Made by a program: the position numbers and the translations under genes
The notes under the pieces: model-generated
Databases searched by the model: none
The model's input: only the letters and a program-made list of their open reading frames with translations
Told to the model about the DNA's origin: nothing
Shown here: piece by piece, positions 25,685 to 36,327 of the stretch
Numbering within the stretch: position 1 is the first letter of the stretch
How the letters are laid out: every line of letters begins with the position of its first letter
Origin: Streptomyces sp. NWU339
GTDB lineage: Bacteria; Actinomycetota; Actinomycetes; Streptomycetales; Streptomycetaceae
NCBI RefSeq assembly: GCF_003143855.1
Contig: NZ_QFRK01000031.1
Span: forward strand, 1-64,000
Direction of reading: 5' to 3'
DNA: 64,000 bases

Positions 25685-26704
25685 TCAGACCTGGTGGAGC
25701 ACATACACGGGTGTCCCGTCCTCCGCGCCACCCTGTGACCGGATGCAGGCGTGCTTGCGCAGCATGCGCAGGCACTCGTTCACACGGCGCACCGGCAGAC
25801 CCGTACGGGCCGCGATCGATTCGAGCGGCTCACGGAGCTCGCCCCTCTCGACGAGAACGGGGGCGATGACCACGGCCACCGCCCACACGTCCTCCGTCAC
25901 GGACAGCCGCTGCCGCCAGTCGGCCAGGACCGTTTCGGTGGTGGGCGGCGCAGTGAGGTGGACCTTGGGCGGCCGACGTTCGAGGACGAGGGTGTCGAAC
26001 CGGTCCGCGATGCGTTCCATCGCCCGGACCATGGCCTGCTGCACGGCGAGGGTCGACTGCTGCACGGCGAGGGTCGCCTGTTGTACGGCGAGCGTGCCCT
26101 GCTGTGCGGCCAGCATCTCCCTCTGCGTGGCCAGCGTCTCCTTTTGCAAAGCGATCGATTCACGCTGCCCGTCGGCCAGCTCCTCGTCCAGCTGAAGGTT
26201 GTGCGCCTCCAGCCGGACGATGGCCTCGGCAACCTGTTCCGGCATGGCGTAGGCGATGGGAGCACCTGGCTCGGGTGACTGCACCTCGGCCTTGTCGAGA
26301 GAGTAGGAGCCCTCGCGCTGAACGGTCTCGATGACTTCGGCGACCCACTGCTTGAAGGGCGCGCAGGCCGGTTTGGTGCAGGCGTTGACGAGAAGGATGA
26401 GACCTTGCAGAGAGATGACTTGCAAGTCTCGACGCCACTCTCTACCTGCGGGAACGCTGAGACCGTAACCTCCAGTTACGGTCTCGAGAATCTCTCGGTG
26501 CTCTTCGGGAACATGGTCTGCGAGAGCCTTCCGAGAGTTGGTGTGTCCGAGTTCCTTGCACACGTCCACCGCCGGGAACCAGTGGCTTCCGTCCGGCATG
26601 GTCAGCCTCCGCACCCGGGCGCCGGTCGCCGCGTACACGAAGTCGCTGACGTCGATCGCCTCGTGCCGCTCGGCATGCTTCGGGCGTTTGCTCGGTTCGT
26701 TCAT
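25685..26704 (-). CDS. BRO-N domain protein, phage antirepressor-like, with heptad repeats
   Basis: The 339-residue protein starts with a BRO-N/antirepressor domain (about 15-125: R-R-L-T-M-P-D-G-S-H-W-F-P-A-V-D-V, and the family end K-Q-W-V-A-E-V-I), a DNA-binding module of phages and their remnants. A coiled coil follows (about 150-225) with T-L-A-x-Q-Q-x heptads repeated about four times, and a C-terminal part with a possible winged helix (about 290-330). Start: ATG at 26704 after GGAGG; a GTG at 26713 is also open. No phage genes flank it. Its job in the host is unknown. Confidence 0.75.
   Translation of the reverse strand: MNEPSKRPKHAERHEAIDVSDFVYAATGARVRRLTMPDGSHWFPAVDVCKELGHTNSRKALADHVPEEHREILETVTGGYGLSVPAGREWRRDLQVISLQGLILLVNACTKPACAPFKQWVAEVIETVQREGSYSLDKAEVQSPEPGAPIAYAMPEQVAEAIVRLEAHNLQLDEELADGQRESIALQKETLATQREMLAAQQGTLAVQQATLAVQQSTLAVQQAMVRAMERIADRFDTLVLERRPPKVHLTAPPTTETVLADWRQRLSVTEDVWAVAVVIAPVLVERGELREPLESIAARTGLPVRRVNECLRMLRKHACIRSQGGAEDGTPVYVLHQV
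26459..26485. repeat. Perfect 11-bp inverted repeat inside the BRO-N gene
   Basis: GAGACCGTAAC, five bases (CTCCA), then GTTACGGTCTC. It codes for E-T-V-T-G-G-Y-G-L on the minus strand. It may be an internal operator or mRNA hairpin. Confidence 0.6.
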
Positions 26705-26855
26705 GCGAACCACCTCCGCTGCGGAACGTAGAGCGGGGCGGAGTGAATATGCCAGCTGGTTCGAGGATGTTCACGACTGTGAGCGAAGATGCTCGAAACC
26801 GCTGTCCCGGCCGAGGGGAGTGTGTATGGCGGGCGGCAGCGTGAGGTGGGGGAAA

Positions 26856-26881
26856 GGGGCCCACCGGAAGGGGTGGGCCCC
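26856..26881 (-). terminator. Hairpin terminator after the aconitase operon
   Basis: 10-bp stem GGGGCCCACC / GGTGGGCCCC with a 6-nt loop, 16 bp past the aconitase stop. Confidence 0.7.
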
Positions 26882-26896
26882 GTGTGCGTGGGCCGC

Positions 26897-29517
<2,621 letters not shown>

Positions 29518-29521
<4 letters not shown>

Positions 29522-30483
29522 GGCGTGTCCGTGGTCTCGGCGGTCTCGGTGGCCCATGTTCGTTCCGCGTGGCCGGCATAGGTCGGGAGGAGCGGCGGAG
29601 GCATCGGACCCTTGATACGGCGGCCGCTCTGGGACTCCTCCCAGCTGTGGGCCAGCACACCGACGGACCTCGACAGGATGAAGAGTCCACGGGCGAGTTC
29701 GGCGGTGAAGCCGAGCTCGGCGTAGATCACGGCGGTGGCGCCGTCGATGTTCATCGGGATGGGGCGCTCCCGCCCGACCGACAGGTGGGCCTCCAACTCC
29801 AGGGCTGCGGCGAGGTGACGACCGGAGACGACCCCGGCGTCGACGGCTTCCTGGACGAACTCCAGGAGCGGGTCCCGGCGCGGGTCGCGGGGGTGGAACC
29901 GGTGACCGAAACCGGGGATGTAGGCCCGGCGTTCGCGGTGGGCGGCGACCTCGGCGGCAACGGCCTCCTCGAGGGAGACCGGGACGGGGGAGGAGACGCC
30001 GTCAGCGCCCTCGCCGCCTCCGCTCGCGGTGACCAGTCGCTGCAGGAGCTCGACGCACTGCTGCCCGGCACCGCCGTGGACGTCCCCGAGCAGTCCGACA
30101 CCGGTGGACATCGCGCCGTGCAGTCCCACACCGCACGTGGCGGCCATGCGGGCCGCCGCGATGGAGGGCGCCTGTGGTCCGTGGTCCACCGCGGCCACGA
30201 GTGCCTTCTCCAGAAGCGCCGCCTGGGCGGGGGACGGCATCGAGCCGCGGACCATGGTCCAGACGGTCTCCACGAAGCTTGCCCGGCGGATGAGGTCCTG
30301 GACCGGGTATCCGCGGAACCGGATGACGCCGGGCTCGATGTCCGACACCTCGGTGGTCCACCAGTCGGCCACCTTGCGGGTGGTCACGGCGTCGAGTGCC
30401 GCGGCGCGTGCCGGCGTGGTCCGGTCCACGGGCTCGTTCCGGCCCGCGCCCGCGCTGTCGGTGGTGTCCGGTCGGGTTCTCAT
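29518..30483 (-). CDS. Short citrate synthase / citryl-CoA lyase family protein (copy 1)
   Basis: At 321 residues it is shorter than citrate synthase (about 430) and fits the citryl-CoA-lyase-like group, which catalyses Claisen or retro-Claisen reactions between an acyl-CoA and an oxo acid. Visible: G-L-H-G-A-M-S (about 121-127), the active-site P-G-F-G-H-R-F-H (about 197-204), and M-N-I-D-G-A with the catalytic Asp (about 248). The first 30 residues are disordered. It overlaps the CoA transferase upstream and the aconitase downstream by 4 bp each. A CoA transferase plus this lyase could work like a two-part citrate lyase (inference). Confidence 0.82.
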
Positions 30484-31685
30484 ATGGCTCCCTCCTCGCG
30501 GAAGTCCTCGATCTGGTCGGCGGTGAACCCGATCTCGCGCAAGATCTCCTCGGTGTGCTCGCCGAGTGCGGGGGGCGGCGAGGAGGGTTTCACCGCCTGC
30601 CCGTCGACATGGGTCGGCAGTCCCAGGACCTGGACGGTTCCGGCCGGCGCGACGGGCATCCGCACCTCGGAGACCAGTTCCCGGTGCTCGACCTGTGCCG
30701 AGGTGAGCGTTTCGGGGACCGACATCACCGGAGCGGCCGGGACCCCCGTGTCCAGCAGGACCTCGTCCCATTCGGCGGCGGTCTTCTCCTTGAGCGAGAT
30801 CTCGAGCTCGTCGCGCAGGAGTTCACGGTTGCGCTTGCGGTCCTCGCGGGTGACGAAGCGGGGATCGGTGACGAGTTCCTCGCGATCGAGGACCGCGCAC
30901 AGCGTCTCGAACTGTTCCTGCTTGTTGGCCGCGATGTTGAGCATGCCGTCAGCGGTGGCGAAACTGCCCGACGGCGCCGAGGTCATGTTCTCGTTGCCCA
31001 TGGGTACGGGCTCCTGGCCGGTCACCAGGTGGTTGGAGACCACCCAGCCCATGGAGGTGATGGCCGCGTCCAGCATGGAGGTGTCGAGACAGGCGCCCTG
31101 TCCCGTCTGCCGCTGTCTGACGACGGCGGCGCACACGGCCATGGCGGCGGCGAGGCCGCCGAAGCTGTCGCAGACCGGGTAGCCGACGCGCAAAGGCGCG
31201 GACCGGGTGTCACCGGTCACGCTCATGATGCCGGAGAGGCCCTGGATCACCTGGTCGTACGCCGGGCGGCCGCGCATCGGCCCGGTGGCGCCGAAGCCGG
31301 AGACGGCACAGTAGATCAGACGGGGGTTCAGTTCCCGCAGTCGCTCCCAGCCGAAGCCGAGGCGCTCGAGGACCCCTGGGCGGAAGTTCTCCAGGAGCAC
31401 GTCGGCATCGGCCAGCAGTTGTTCGAACACCTTCTTGCCGCCGTCGGTCTTGAGGTTGACCGTCACGGACCGTTTCCCGGAGTTCTGGGCGAGGAAGGAG
31501 ACGCCCATCCGGGCAGCGCTCAGTTCGGGATCGGCGCCGAGCTGGCGTGCCAGGTCACCGCTCCCGGGTGTCTCCACCTTGATCACATCGGCGCCGAGCA
31601 GGGCGAGTTGATAACCGGCGAACGGTCCGGCGAGCACATTGGTCATGTCCAGGACTCGAACGCCCTCGAGCAGGTCTGCGGTCAC
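30480..31685 (-). CDS. Class III CoA transferase (CaiB/BaiF, copy 1)
   Basis: The 401-residue enzyme moves CoA between carboxylates. It has the N-terminal V-L-D-M-T-N-V-L-A-G-P-F-A (about 11-23), the A-D-V-I-K-V-E-T-P-G motif (about 31-40), the likely catalytic Asp in Y-P-V-C-D-S-F-G-G (about 173), and the C-terminal A-L-G-E-H-T-E-E-I-L. GTG start at 31685 overlaps the IclR stop. Natural substrates cannot be assigned; the lyase and aconitase that follow point to a di- or tricarboxylate. Confidence 0.87.
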   Translation of the reverse strand: MTADLLEGVRVLDMTNVLAGPFAGYQLALLGADVIKVETPGSGDLARQLGADPELSAARMGVSFLAQNSGKRSVTVNLKTDGGKKVFEQLLADADVLLENFRPGVLERLGFGWERLRELNPRLIYCAVSGFGATGPMRGRPAYDQVIQGLSGIMSVTGDTRSAPLRVGYPVCDSFGGLAAAMAVCAAVVRQRQTGQGACLDTSMLDAAITSMGWVVSNHLVTGQEPVPMGNENMTSAPSGSFATADGMLNIAANKQEQFETLCAVLDREELVTDPRFVTREDRKRNRELLRDELEISLKEKTAAEWDEVLLDTGVPAAPVMSVPETLTSAQVEHRELVSEVRMPVAPAGTVQVLGLPTHVDGQAVKPSSPPPALGEHTEEILREIGFTADQIEDFREEGAI

Positions 31686-32452
31686 AGGAAGGCCTCCACG
31701 GTGCCGAGCCCGACAGCGCTGATCTGCCGGGCTGCTTTGGTTACGGCGTCGACGTACTGGGTGACTCGGTCGGCGGTGAACCGAGAGGTGGGGCCGCTCA
31801 TGGAGAGCGCGGCGAGGAGACGACCGTCGGCGGCCGTGATCGGAGCCGCCACCGCGGAGGCACCCAGTTCGCGATCGCCGTGCGTGATGGCGAAGCCGGC
31901 CTCGCGGGTGCTCGCGGCCCCGGTGCGCAGGTCCTTCGCGTCGACGCGTGCGTCCTGTTCGGACAGGGCGTCCAGCACGGTGTCCGGGCAGCCACCGAGG
32001 AGCACTCTGGCCGCGGCGCCCCCGGTCATGGGGTACGGCTCACCGACTCGCACCACGCTCCGTACGGTCGTGGTGCCCTCGACCTGGGCCACGCAGATGC
32101 GGTGCAGATCCTGGCGGATGTAGATGTTCACCGTCTCTCCGCACTCGTCGCGCAGGGCCGTCATCACCTGCCGGGCCTCGGCGCCCACCTCCCACATCGC
32201 CTCGGCCAGCTTGACCCACCGCAGGAACGCGGGACCGACGCTGTAGGTCGATTCGCCGGGGCTGGTGATGATCCCCGGGTTGCTGAGCGTGCTGAGCAGA
32301 CGGACGACCGTCGACTTGGGCAGACCGGTGAACTCGACGAGTTCACGCAGTGAGCGGACCCTGTGCTCGCCGTCGAAAGCTCTCAGAAGGTCGAAGGCAC
32401 GAGTCACGCTGCGCACGCCGCCGTCGGCTGCGGCCGCTGAAGGCAATGTCAT
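31682..32452 (-). CDS. IclR-family transcriptional regulator
   Basis: The 256-residue protein has an N-terminal winged HTH (about 13-75: R-E-L-V-E-F-T-G-L-P-K-S-T-V-V-R-L-L) and an IclR effector domain (about 90-250). It heads the operon with CoA transferase, lyase and aconitase, and is divergent from the MHS transporter/MmgE pair, so it most likely controls both from the 166-bp gap. The inducer is probably the transported acid or a CoA derivative (inference). Confidence 0.88.
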   Translation of the reverse strand: MTLPSAAAADGGVRSVTRAFDLLRAFDGEHRVRSLRELVEFTGLPKSTVVRLLSTLSNPGIITSPGESTYSVGPAFLRWVKLAEAMWEVGAEARQVMTALRDECGETVNIYIRQDLHRICVAQVEGTTTVRSVVRVGEPYPMTGGAAARVLLGGCPDTVLDALSEQDARVDAKDLRTGAASTREAGFAITHGDRELGASAVAAPITAADGRLLAALSMSGPTSRFTADRVTQYVDAVTKAARQISAVGLGTVEAFL

Positions 32453-32466
32453 GCCACCAGCATAGG

Positions 32467-32595
32467 TCCATCAGGTGGTTCAGGTAAACCGTCTACTGGA
32501 TTGAACATGCATTGACGTGGCGAGTTCCGCGTGATTCCATCCGTGACACGCGCCACAGAACCGTCAGGTGGGTGAAGCGAACCATCCAGTGGTCA
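32467..32595. promoter_or_regulatory. IclR / transporter divergent promoter with repeated TCAGGTGG-like boxes
   Basis: Four related boxes: CCATCAGGTGGTTC (32468), CCGTCAGGTGGGTG (32561), CCATCCAGTGGTCA (32582) and, on the other strand, CAATCCAGTAGAC (32491-32503). They may be half-sites for the IclR protein. No perfect palindrome is seen. Confidence 0.4.
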
Positions 32596-32618
32596 GCGCA
32601 GACTGGCGAGGAGAATCC

Positions 32619-33950
32619 ATGACCATCACCTCGAACCTCGAGGAACAGCGCAGAACCGAAGCCGGCGATCCGAGCATGGCGCGGCGAGCCGCCGTCGCCG
32701 GCGGTGTCGGTACCGTCATCGAGTACTACGACTTCAGCGTGTACGGCTTCCTCGCGCTGACCCTGGCACCGCTGTTCTTCCCCCAGCAGGACCCGGCCAC
32801 GGCGACGTTGGCGGCGCTGGCCCTGTTCGCCTCGTCCTACGTGGTGCGGCCGGTCGGCGGATGGTTCTTCGGCATCCTCGGCGACAAGCGGGGCCGGCGC
32901 TTCTCGCTCGTGGCGACCGTCCTGCTCATGTCCGTTGCCTGCGTCGCGATGGGCCTGCTGCCCACGCACGCCGACATCGGTATCGCGGCGACGGTGGCGA
33001 TCGTCCTGGTGCGCCTGGTGCAGGGATTCGCGGCCGGCGGCGAGATCGGCGGCGCGGCCACGTATGTCGCCGAACTCGCGCCTCCCGGACGCCGTGGCCT
33101 GTACGGCAGCTCGACCGCGATCGGGGCGACGCTCGGCTTCGCCGTGGCCGCGGCCGTGGTGGGAGCGGTCCGCCTCGGTTTCAGCCCGGAGCAGATGGCG
33201 TCCTGGGGGTGGCGGGTTCCGTTCCTGCTGTCGGCCGTCTTCGCCGTCCTGGCCATGTGGGCGCGGCTGCGCATCGAGGACAGCCCGAAGTTCAAGGAAC
33301 TCGAGGAGCGTCGCGACGGAGCGGCCGTGGAGAAGCGCCCGCTCATGTCGGTGATCCGGGACCACCCGGTCTCGGTGCTGCGCGTGCTCGGCCTCTCGAT
33401 CGCCCTGAACGGAACCGTCTACATCGGGCTCACCTACTTCGGGATCTTCCTGGAGCTGAAGGGCAACGTCTCGCCCGTCGCGGTTTCCTGGACCGCTGCC
33501 GTGGGCATCGCGCTCGCGGCCATGACCTATCCGTTGCCCGGCCTGCTCTCGGACAGATTCGACCGGAAGCCCATCCTGGTCACCGCCTACCTCGCGTTCA
33601 TGGTGATCGCCTGGCCCGCTTTCCTCGTCCTGTCCCACACGAGCAGCCTGCTGGCGGTCGGCCTCGTCTACTTCGTCTTCATGTTCTTCAGCGGGTGGGT
33701 GCAGGTGCCCACCTGGGCGCTGGTCGCCGAACTCTTCCCGACGAAGGTCCGCTTCACCGGCATCGCGCTGGGATACAACCTGGGGGCGATCGTCGCCGGC
33801 GGAACCGCGCCGTTCATCGCCGAGAGCCTCGTGCAGAGCACCGGGTACGACACCAGCCCGGCGGGCTGGATCATCCTGGTCGCACTGATCGGTCTGCTCA
33901 GCGTCGCCTCGGTGGGACGGACCGCCTCCAAGTCGCTTCCGCACCTCTGA
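32619..33950 (+). CDS. MFS transporter, metabolite:H+ symporter (MHS) type, copy 1
   Basis: The 443-residue membrane protein has about 12 TM helices, the MHS signature G-T-V-I-E-Y-Y-D-F-S-V-Y-G (about 27-39), the loop 2-3 motif L-G-D-K-R-G-R-R (about 87-94), and a central loop with P-E-Q-M-A-S-W-G-W-R-V-P-F (about 190-202). This family takes up organic acids such as citrate, dicarboxylates, shikimate or aromatic acids with protons. ATG at 32619 follows GGCGAGGAG. It is co-transcribed with MmgE/PrpD. Confidence 0.87.
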   Translation: MTITSNLEEQRRTEAGDPSMARRAAVAGGVGTVIEYYDFSVYGFLALTLAPLFFPQQDPATATLAALALFASSYVVRPVGGWFFGILGDKRGRRFSLVATVLLMSVACVAMGLLPTHADIGIAATVAIVLVRLVQGFAAGGEIGGAATYVAELAPPGRRGLYGSSTAIGATLGFAVAAAVVGAVRLGFSPEQMASWGWRVPFLLSAVFAVLAMWARLRIEDSPKFKELEERRDGAAVEKRPLMSVIRDHPVSVLRVLGLSIALNGTVYIGLTYFGIFLELKGNVSPVAVSWTAAVGIALAAMTYPLPGLLSDRFDRKPILVTAYLAFMVIAWPAFLVLSHTSSLLAVGLVYFVFMFFSGWVQVPTWALVAELFPTKVRFTGIALGYNLGAIVAGGTAPFIAESLVQSTGYDTSPAGWIILVALIGLLSVASVGRTASKSLPHL

Positions 33951-33965
33951 GGGAGAGGGGAACCC

Positions 33966-35411
33966 ATGGGCAACACCACGGCGGACAGCCACATCGCACC
34001 GCCTGACTCCACCCTCGATCCCGAGGAGCGGATCGCCCGCTTCGTGGCTCACACGCAAGCCGCCGACATTCCCGCGGAGGTGCTCGACGTCGCCCACCAG
34101 GTCCTGAGGACCGTGTGCGGCACCGCGGTCGCGGGAGCCGCGCAGGACGGGATCGCCGAACTCCGGCAGTTGGTCGTCACCCAAGGGGGGCGGGCGGAGG
34201 CCAGGTCCTTCGTCCACGGAGACCACCTGACGGCCCAGAGCGCCGCGCTGCTCAACGGCTCCATGGCGCGTGCGCTGGACTACTGCGACACCATGGTGCC
34301 CGGACTTCATCTCGGGTCCTCGGTCGTGCCCGCGGCATTCGCCGCCGCGGAGCTGCGCGGAGGCTGCACCGGGGCCGAACTCCTGGCCGCGCTGGCCGTG
34401 GGTCTCGAGGCAGGTGTGCGGTTCAACCTCACCGAGGAGCAGTACGGCGGGCTGGATCCGACGGGCGTCGCCGGCCTGATGGGAGCCACCGCTGCCGCGG
34501 CGCGGGCCGCCGGTCTCGACGCGGAGCACACGCTGCACGCGCTGGCACTCTCCTTCAACCGTTGTTCGGCGAGTTTCCAGAGCAATGTCGACGCGTCCCT
34601 GGCGGTGCGGCTCATCCAGGGATGGACCGCGGCCTCGGCTGTGCAGAGCGTGCAGTTCGCCCAGGCCGGACTGACCGGGCCCCGTCACTTCATCTCCGGC
34701 CCGTTCGGATACGCGCGACTGTACGCACGAGGCGAGCGCTCCCCGGAGTCGTTCGCCGACCGGATCGGCCGTCATTACGACCTGGGGGGGATCTTCTTCA
34801 AGAAGTACCCGAGTTGCGGGCTCACCCAGGGAGTCACCGAGTCGGCCCTCCTGGCGCTGGGGGACGACTCGGTGAACACGCGGGAGGTCGAGCGGGTGGA
34901 CGTCTTCCTGCCCGACTTCGCCTTCAAGCTCATCGGCAAACCCTTCGAGGCCGGTACCAACCCGCGGGTCAACGCCCAGTTCAGTGCGCAGTACTGCGCT
35001 GCGAACGCTCTGGAGCGGGGATCGTCGTCGCTCAGACACTTCGAACCCGAACAGGTCGCCGAACTGGGCGCATCCGCGATGATCTCGCGGATCCACGTGC
35101 ACTTCGACCCGGCACTCACCGGCCATTCGGCGTCGCGGTTCGAGCTGCGCACCGCTGACGGAGGCCGGTGGGTCAGAACCCTCGAGATCGGTCCGGGATA
35201 TCCGGGCAACCCGCTCACTCCTGAGGACCACGCGCAGGGGTTCGACGACTGCGTGGGCTACGCGCCCTGGGGCCTGCGGCCCGAACAGGTGCGGGACCTG
35301 AAGAGAATGACCTCGGACCTTGCCGCGGTCCAGGACATCCGTGATGTCGTGTCCGCGTTGATCAGTCCGAGCGCGGTGCCACTGGCGACTCGTGGGAGTC
35401 GTGCGGCGTGA
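33966..35411 (+). CDS. MmgE/PrpD family protein (2-methylcitrate dehydratase / cis-aconitate decarboxylase fold)
   Basis: The 481-residue protein covers the whole MmgE/PrpD fold. The helical domain (about 22-270) includes L-L-N-G-S-M-A-R-A-L-D-Y-C-D-T (about 95-109). The lid domain (about 280-400) includes K-K-Y-P-S-C-G-L-T-Q-G (about 278-288), equivalent to the K-x-Y-P-x-C substrate motif. The C-terminal helical return follows. Family members dehydrate 2-methylcitrate, decarboxylate cis-aconitate to itaconate, or isomerise iminodisuccinate; the substrate here is not known. It starts 15 bp after the transporter and ends at a terminator. Confidence 0.85.
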   Translation: MGNTTADSHIAPPDSTLDPEERIARFVAHTQAADIPAEVLDVAHQVLRTVCGTAVAGAAQDGIAELRQLVVTQGGRAEARSFVHGDHLTAQSAALLNGSMARALDYCDTMVPGLHLGSSVVPAAFAAAELRGGCTGAELLAALAVGLEAGVRFNLTEEQYGGLDPTGVAGLMGATAAAARAAGLDAEHTLHALALSFNRCSASFQSNVDASLAVRLIQGWTAASAVQSVQFAQAGLTGPRHFISGPFGYARLYARGERSPESFADRIGRHYDLGGIFFKKYPSCGLTQGVTESALLALGDDSVNTREVERVDVFLPDFAFKLIGKPFEAGTNPRVNAQFSAQYCAANALERGSSSLRHFEPEQVAELGASAMISRIHVHFDPALTGHSASRFELRTADGGRWVRTLEIGPGYPGNPLTPEDHAQGFDDCVGYAPWGLRPEQVRDLKRMTSDLAAVQDIRDVVSALISPSAVPLATRGSRAA

Positions 35412-35418
35412 TCGAGGG

Positions 35419-35453
35419 AGGAGTCCGTGCGGATCGATTCCGCACGGACTCCT
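35419..35453 (+). terminator. Strong hairpin terminator after MmgE/PrpD
   Basis: 15-bp perfect stem AGGAGTCCGTGCGGA / TCCGCACGGACTCCT with a 5-nt loop, then a T-rich foot. Confidence 0.85.
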
Positions 35454-35719
35454 TGTCGTTGTGCCGGGCTCGTCGTGTCAGGCCGTGTCAGGCCGTGACG
35501 GGGCGGATCGGAGCCGGCGAGGTCCGGCGCCGTCCTCTCCGCCGGCCCACCGCCCCGGGCGTGCTCGACGCCGTCGACCGGGAGACCCGGCGGGCCGGCC
35601 ACGACCGGGACCTTCACAAGGCCGCCTCAGGAGCGGCATGATCATCACAACGGGGAAGCGGGGCAGGCCGCATGGCCTGCCTAGACTGTTTCCCGAGCAG
35701 AAGAGACCGCGCAGCCACG
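35454..35719. other. Non-coding stretch upstream of marR with short tandem repeats
   Basis: This part holds two copies of CGTGTCAGGC in a row followed by a third, degenerate CGTGACGGG (about 35474-35502). I see no gene. The marR promoter must lie in its right half. Confidence 0.45.
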
Positions 35720-35743
35720 GATGTGAGACAGCCGTCTCGCATC
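35720..35743. promoter_or_regulatory. MarR operator-like dyad, probable autoregulation
   Basis: GATGTGAGAC-AGCC-GTCTCGCATC: 10-bp arms with one mismatch, ending 24 bp before the marR ATG. Size and place are typical of a MarR self-repression site. Confidence 0.6.
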
Positions 35744-35767
35744 GACAAGACTCCGGGAGGCCACCCC

Positions 35768-36271
35768 ATGAGCGACGAGCTCGATGAGTTCTTTGTCGAG
35801 GAGGTCGAGGGGGGCGACGGGGAGAAGTCCAAGACGCTGAACCTGGCCGACAACCCGACAGTCCTCCTGGTGTGGGCCGCCAACCGTTTCAACCGGAGCT
35901 TCTCCCGGCACTACCAGAACGAGTTCGGCATCAGCGCGATGGAGTGGCGGATGCTGGTGATGCTCTGCAAGGAACCGGATGTCCCGGTGACCGCCGCCAG
36001 CCCTGCCGTGGGCTACGACAAGGGCGCGGTCAGCCGGTCGCTGAGCAAGCTGGCCAAGCTCGGCCTGGCGGAAGCCAAGGTCCTCGGCAACAACCCGCGC
36101 AACCGGCTGTGGCATCTCACGCCCGCAGGGTACGAACTCCACGACCGGATCCTCAGGTCGGCTCTGGAACGCCACAAGCAGGTGCTCGCCGGATTCACTC
36201 CCCAGGACGTGGAGAAGTTCAACGAGATGCTCAGGCTCTTCGGCGAGAACGCCGAGAACCTGCCGGAGTGA
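35768..36271 (+). CDS. MarR-family regulator
   Basis: The 167-residue winged-helix regulator has an acidic N-terminal arm (1-20), the dimer helix, and the wHTH (about 55-125: I-S-A-M-E-W-R-M-L-V-M-L, then G-Y-D-K-G-A-V-S-R-S-L-S-K-L, then the R-N-R-L-W-H-L-T-P-A-G wing). MarR proteins in catabolic clusters often release DNA when an aromatic acid or its CoA thioester binds. It is transcribed alone, between terminators on both sides, which places it between the two blocks of the island. Target genes beyond itself are not shown by the sequence. Confidence 0.87.
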   Translation: MSDELDEFFVEEVEGGDGEKSKTLNLADNPTVLLVWAANRFNRSFSRHYQNEFGISAMEWRMLVMLCKEPDVPVTAASPAVGYDKGAVSRSLSKLAKLGLAEAKVLGNNPRNRLWHLTPAGYELHDRILRSALERHKQVLAGFTPQDVEKFNEMLRLFGENAENLPE

Positions 36272-36277
36272 CGGCAA

Positions 36278-36315
36278 GCCGGGGCCGGCGCCATGGGAAT
36301 GGCGCCGGCCCCGGC
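36278..36315. terminator. Strong bidirectional hairpin terminator
   Basis: 17-bp perfect stem (36278-36294 with 36299-36315) and a GGGA loop, between the convergent marR and monooxygenase genes. Confidence 0.85.
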
Positions 36316-36327
36316 CGGAACACCGCC

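Noticed and set aside
25685..26704. Prophage or integrative element around the BRO-N gene
   Set aside because: No integrase, capsid, terminase, excisionase, tRNA attachment site or flanking repeats were seen.
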